From Vulcanimicrobiota bacterium (GTDB taxonomy: Bacteria > Vulcanimicrobiota > Vulcanimicrobiia > Vulcanimicrobiales > Vulcanimicrobiaceae), in contig JASHTE010000149.1 in assembly GCA_030040695.1 (NCBI GenBank), positions 1 to 6,990 of the forward strand: a stretch of DNA of 6,990 nucleotides. Reading direction: 5' to 3'. Below the pieces are notes generated by a model that was not told the DNA's origin, made no database searches, and saw nothing but the letters and a program-made list of their open reading frames with translations. Positions 6,219-6,990 of this stretch are shown here, one piece after another. Position numbers and translations under genes: made by a program. Position 1 is the stretch's first letter. Every line of letters begins with the position of its first letter.

Positions 6219-6990
6219 GCGACGCCTTCCTTGGCGCGGTACACGCCGAAGACGCTCCGCAGCACGTCACAGATCTCGCCGAGCGTCGCACCTGCATCGA
6301 CCGCGTCGACGAAGGCGGGCATGAGATTGTCGCTTCCGCTCGCAGCGCGCTTGACGTCGGCGAGGGCACTCTCGACAGCGGAGGCGTTGCGAGCTTTTCG
6401 AAACGCGTGGAGCCGTTCGATCTGCTCCCGTTCGACGCGCTCATCGATACGCTGAAGGGGCGGAGTCGACGCGCTCGCCGCGTCGGCGAAGGCGTTGACG
6501 CCGACGACGACGCTTTCGCCTCGTTCGATCGCCTGTTGCGCGGCATAAGAGGAATCGGCGATGCGGCGCTGCATCCAGCCGCTCTCGATCGTAGCGACCG
6601 CGCCGCCGAGCGCGTCGACCTCGGCGATAAGTGCCTCGGCCCGTTCGATGAGTGCATTCGTAAGCGACTCGACGTAGTACGACCCAGCGAGCGGGTCGAC
6701 GACGTCGATGACACCGCTTTCGTAAGCGATGATCTGCTGCGTTCGTAAGGCGAGCGTTGCACTCTCCTCGGTTGGAAGCGCCAGCGCTTCATCCTTGCCG
6801 TTCGTATGCAGCGACTGTGTGCCTCCGAGCACGGCTGCGAGCGCCTGGAGGGCAACGCGGACGACGTTGTTCTCCGGCTCTTGTGCGGTGAGCGTCGAGC
6901 CGCCGGTTTGCGTGTGAAAACGAAGTCGCTGGGACGCCGGGTCGTCGCAGCCGAATTCGTCGCGTACGATGTGCGCCCATAGGTAGCGCG
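6215..6990 (-). CDS. Cobalamin-dependent acyl-CoA mutase large subunit (methylmalonyl-CoA mutase, catalytic domain), 5' end outside window
   Basis: The minus-strand frame is open from the right edge to TGA at 6215-6217, giving the last ~258 residues. The GTG at 6830-6832 is an internal Val, because strong homology continues upstream: LWAHIVRDEFG, then RLRFHTQTGGSTLTAQEPENN (about 6864-6928), VLGGTQSLHTN, DEALALPTEESATLALRTQQ and VDPLAGSYYVE. The HTQ (codons within 6908-6916) matches the substrate-contacting His and Gln of methylmalonyl-CoA mutase. The GSTLTAQEPENN form is that of the separate-subunit mutases (archaeal-type MCM, isobutyryl- and 2-hydroxyisobutyryl-CoA mutase large chains). The protein ends after LGEICDVLRSVFGVYRAKEGVA, the boundary where full-length mutases continue into a B12-binding domain, so that domain must be on another polypeptide. 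Substrate-determining residues lie in the missing N-terminal part; the overlapping epimerase gene argues for methylmalonyl-CoA as substrate, with succinyl-CoA as product. Confidence 0.93.
   Translation of the reverse strand, partial: RYLWAHIVRDEFGCDDPASQRLRFHTQTGGSTLTAQEPENNVVRVALQALAAVLGGTQSLHTNGKDEALALPTEESATLALRTQQIIAYESGVIDVVDPLAGSYYVESLTNALIERAEALIAEVDALGGAVATIESGWMQRRIADSSYAAQQAIERGESVVVGVNAFADAASASTPPLQRIDERVEREQIERLHAFRKARNASAVESALADVKRAASGSDNLMPAFVDAVDAGATLGEICDVLRSVFGVYRAKEGVA
6225..6232 (-). promoter_or_regulatory. Ribosome binding site of mce
   Basis: On the minus strand AAGGAAGG ends 6 bases before the GTG at 6218. It lies within the last codons of the mutase gene (encoding ...Lys-Glu-Gly...) and supports the GTG as the real start of the epimerase. 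Confidence 0.7.

Noticed and set aside
6830..6832. GTG at 6832 as the start of a short 205-residue protein
   Set aside because: Mutase motifs continue without a break upstream in the same frame to the window edge, so this codon is an internal Val.
5569..6855. A 428-codon open frame on the minus strand
   Set aside because: It runs out of frame through the epimerase and mutase genes and antisense to the desaturase. Its translation is Arg/Ser-rich low-complexity with no family motif, as expected for a shadow frame in GC-rich DNA.

Overview
This is a GC-rich bacterial window packed almost wall to wall with genes, most of them touching or overlapping. Six genes read rightward (positions 1 to 5784) and two read leftward (5781 to 6990). 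There is no gene-free stretch longer than about 10 bases. I see no RNA gene, mobile element, CRISPR array or repeat family. The lineage cannot be fixed from the sequence. The gene order of peptidoglycan-recycling enzymes resembles that of Bacillota, but the base composition and the single-domain NagZ fit other GC-rich groups as well (for example Eremiobacterota/WPS-2, Chloroflexota or Deinococcota). That placement is a guess.

Positions 1-4883 look like one peptidoglycan-recycling operon. It runs: the 3' end of nagZ (glucosaminidase), a serine hydrolase resembling Bacillus AmiE/YbbE (amidase that removes the peptide from MurNAc), anmK (anhydro-MurNAc kinase), murQ (MurNAc-6-phosphate etherase) and a DUF4127-family protein of unknown activity. 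Adjacent genes are joined by stop/start overlaps (GTGA, ATGA, TGATG) or by a 4-base gap. Together they would take GlcNAc-anhydroMurNAc-peptide to GlcNAc, peptide, MurNAc-6-phosphate and finally GlcNAc-6-phosphate plus D-lactate. Two points deserve attention: the serine hydrolase sits where an AmpD-type zinc amidase would be expected, and the DUF4127 protein has no known step in this pathway.

A membrane fatty-acid desaturase of the acyl-CoA delta-9 type (4894-5784) follows the DUF4127 gene after 10 bases, with a strong ribosome binding site, and is probably on the same transcript.

On the opposite strand, the 3' end of a cobalamin-dependent acyl-CoA mutase large subunit (6215 to beyond the right edge) overlaps methylmalonyl-CoA epimerase (5781-6218) by 4 bases. 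This pair would interconvert (S)-methylmalonyl-CoA, (R)-methylmalonyl-CoA and succinyl-CoA. The mutase ends without a B12-binding domain, so a separate small subunit must be encoded elsewhere. The two transcription units meet tail to tail in a shared palindromic TTAA that supplies both stop codons.
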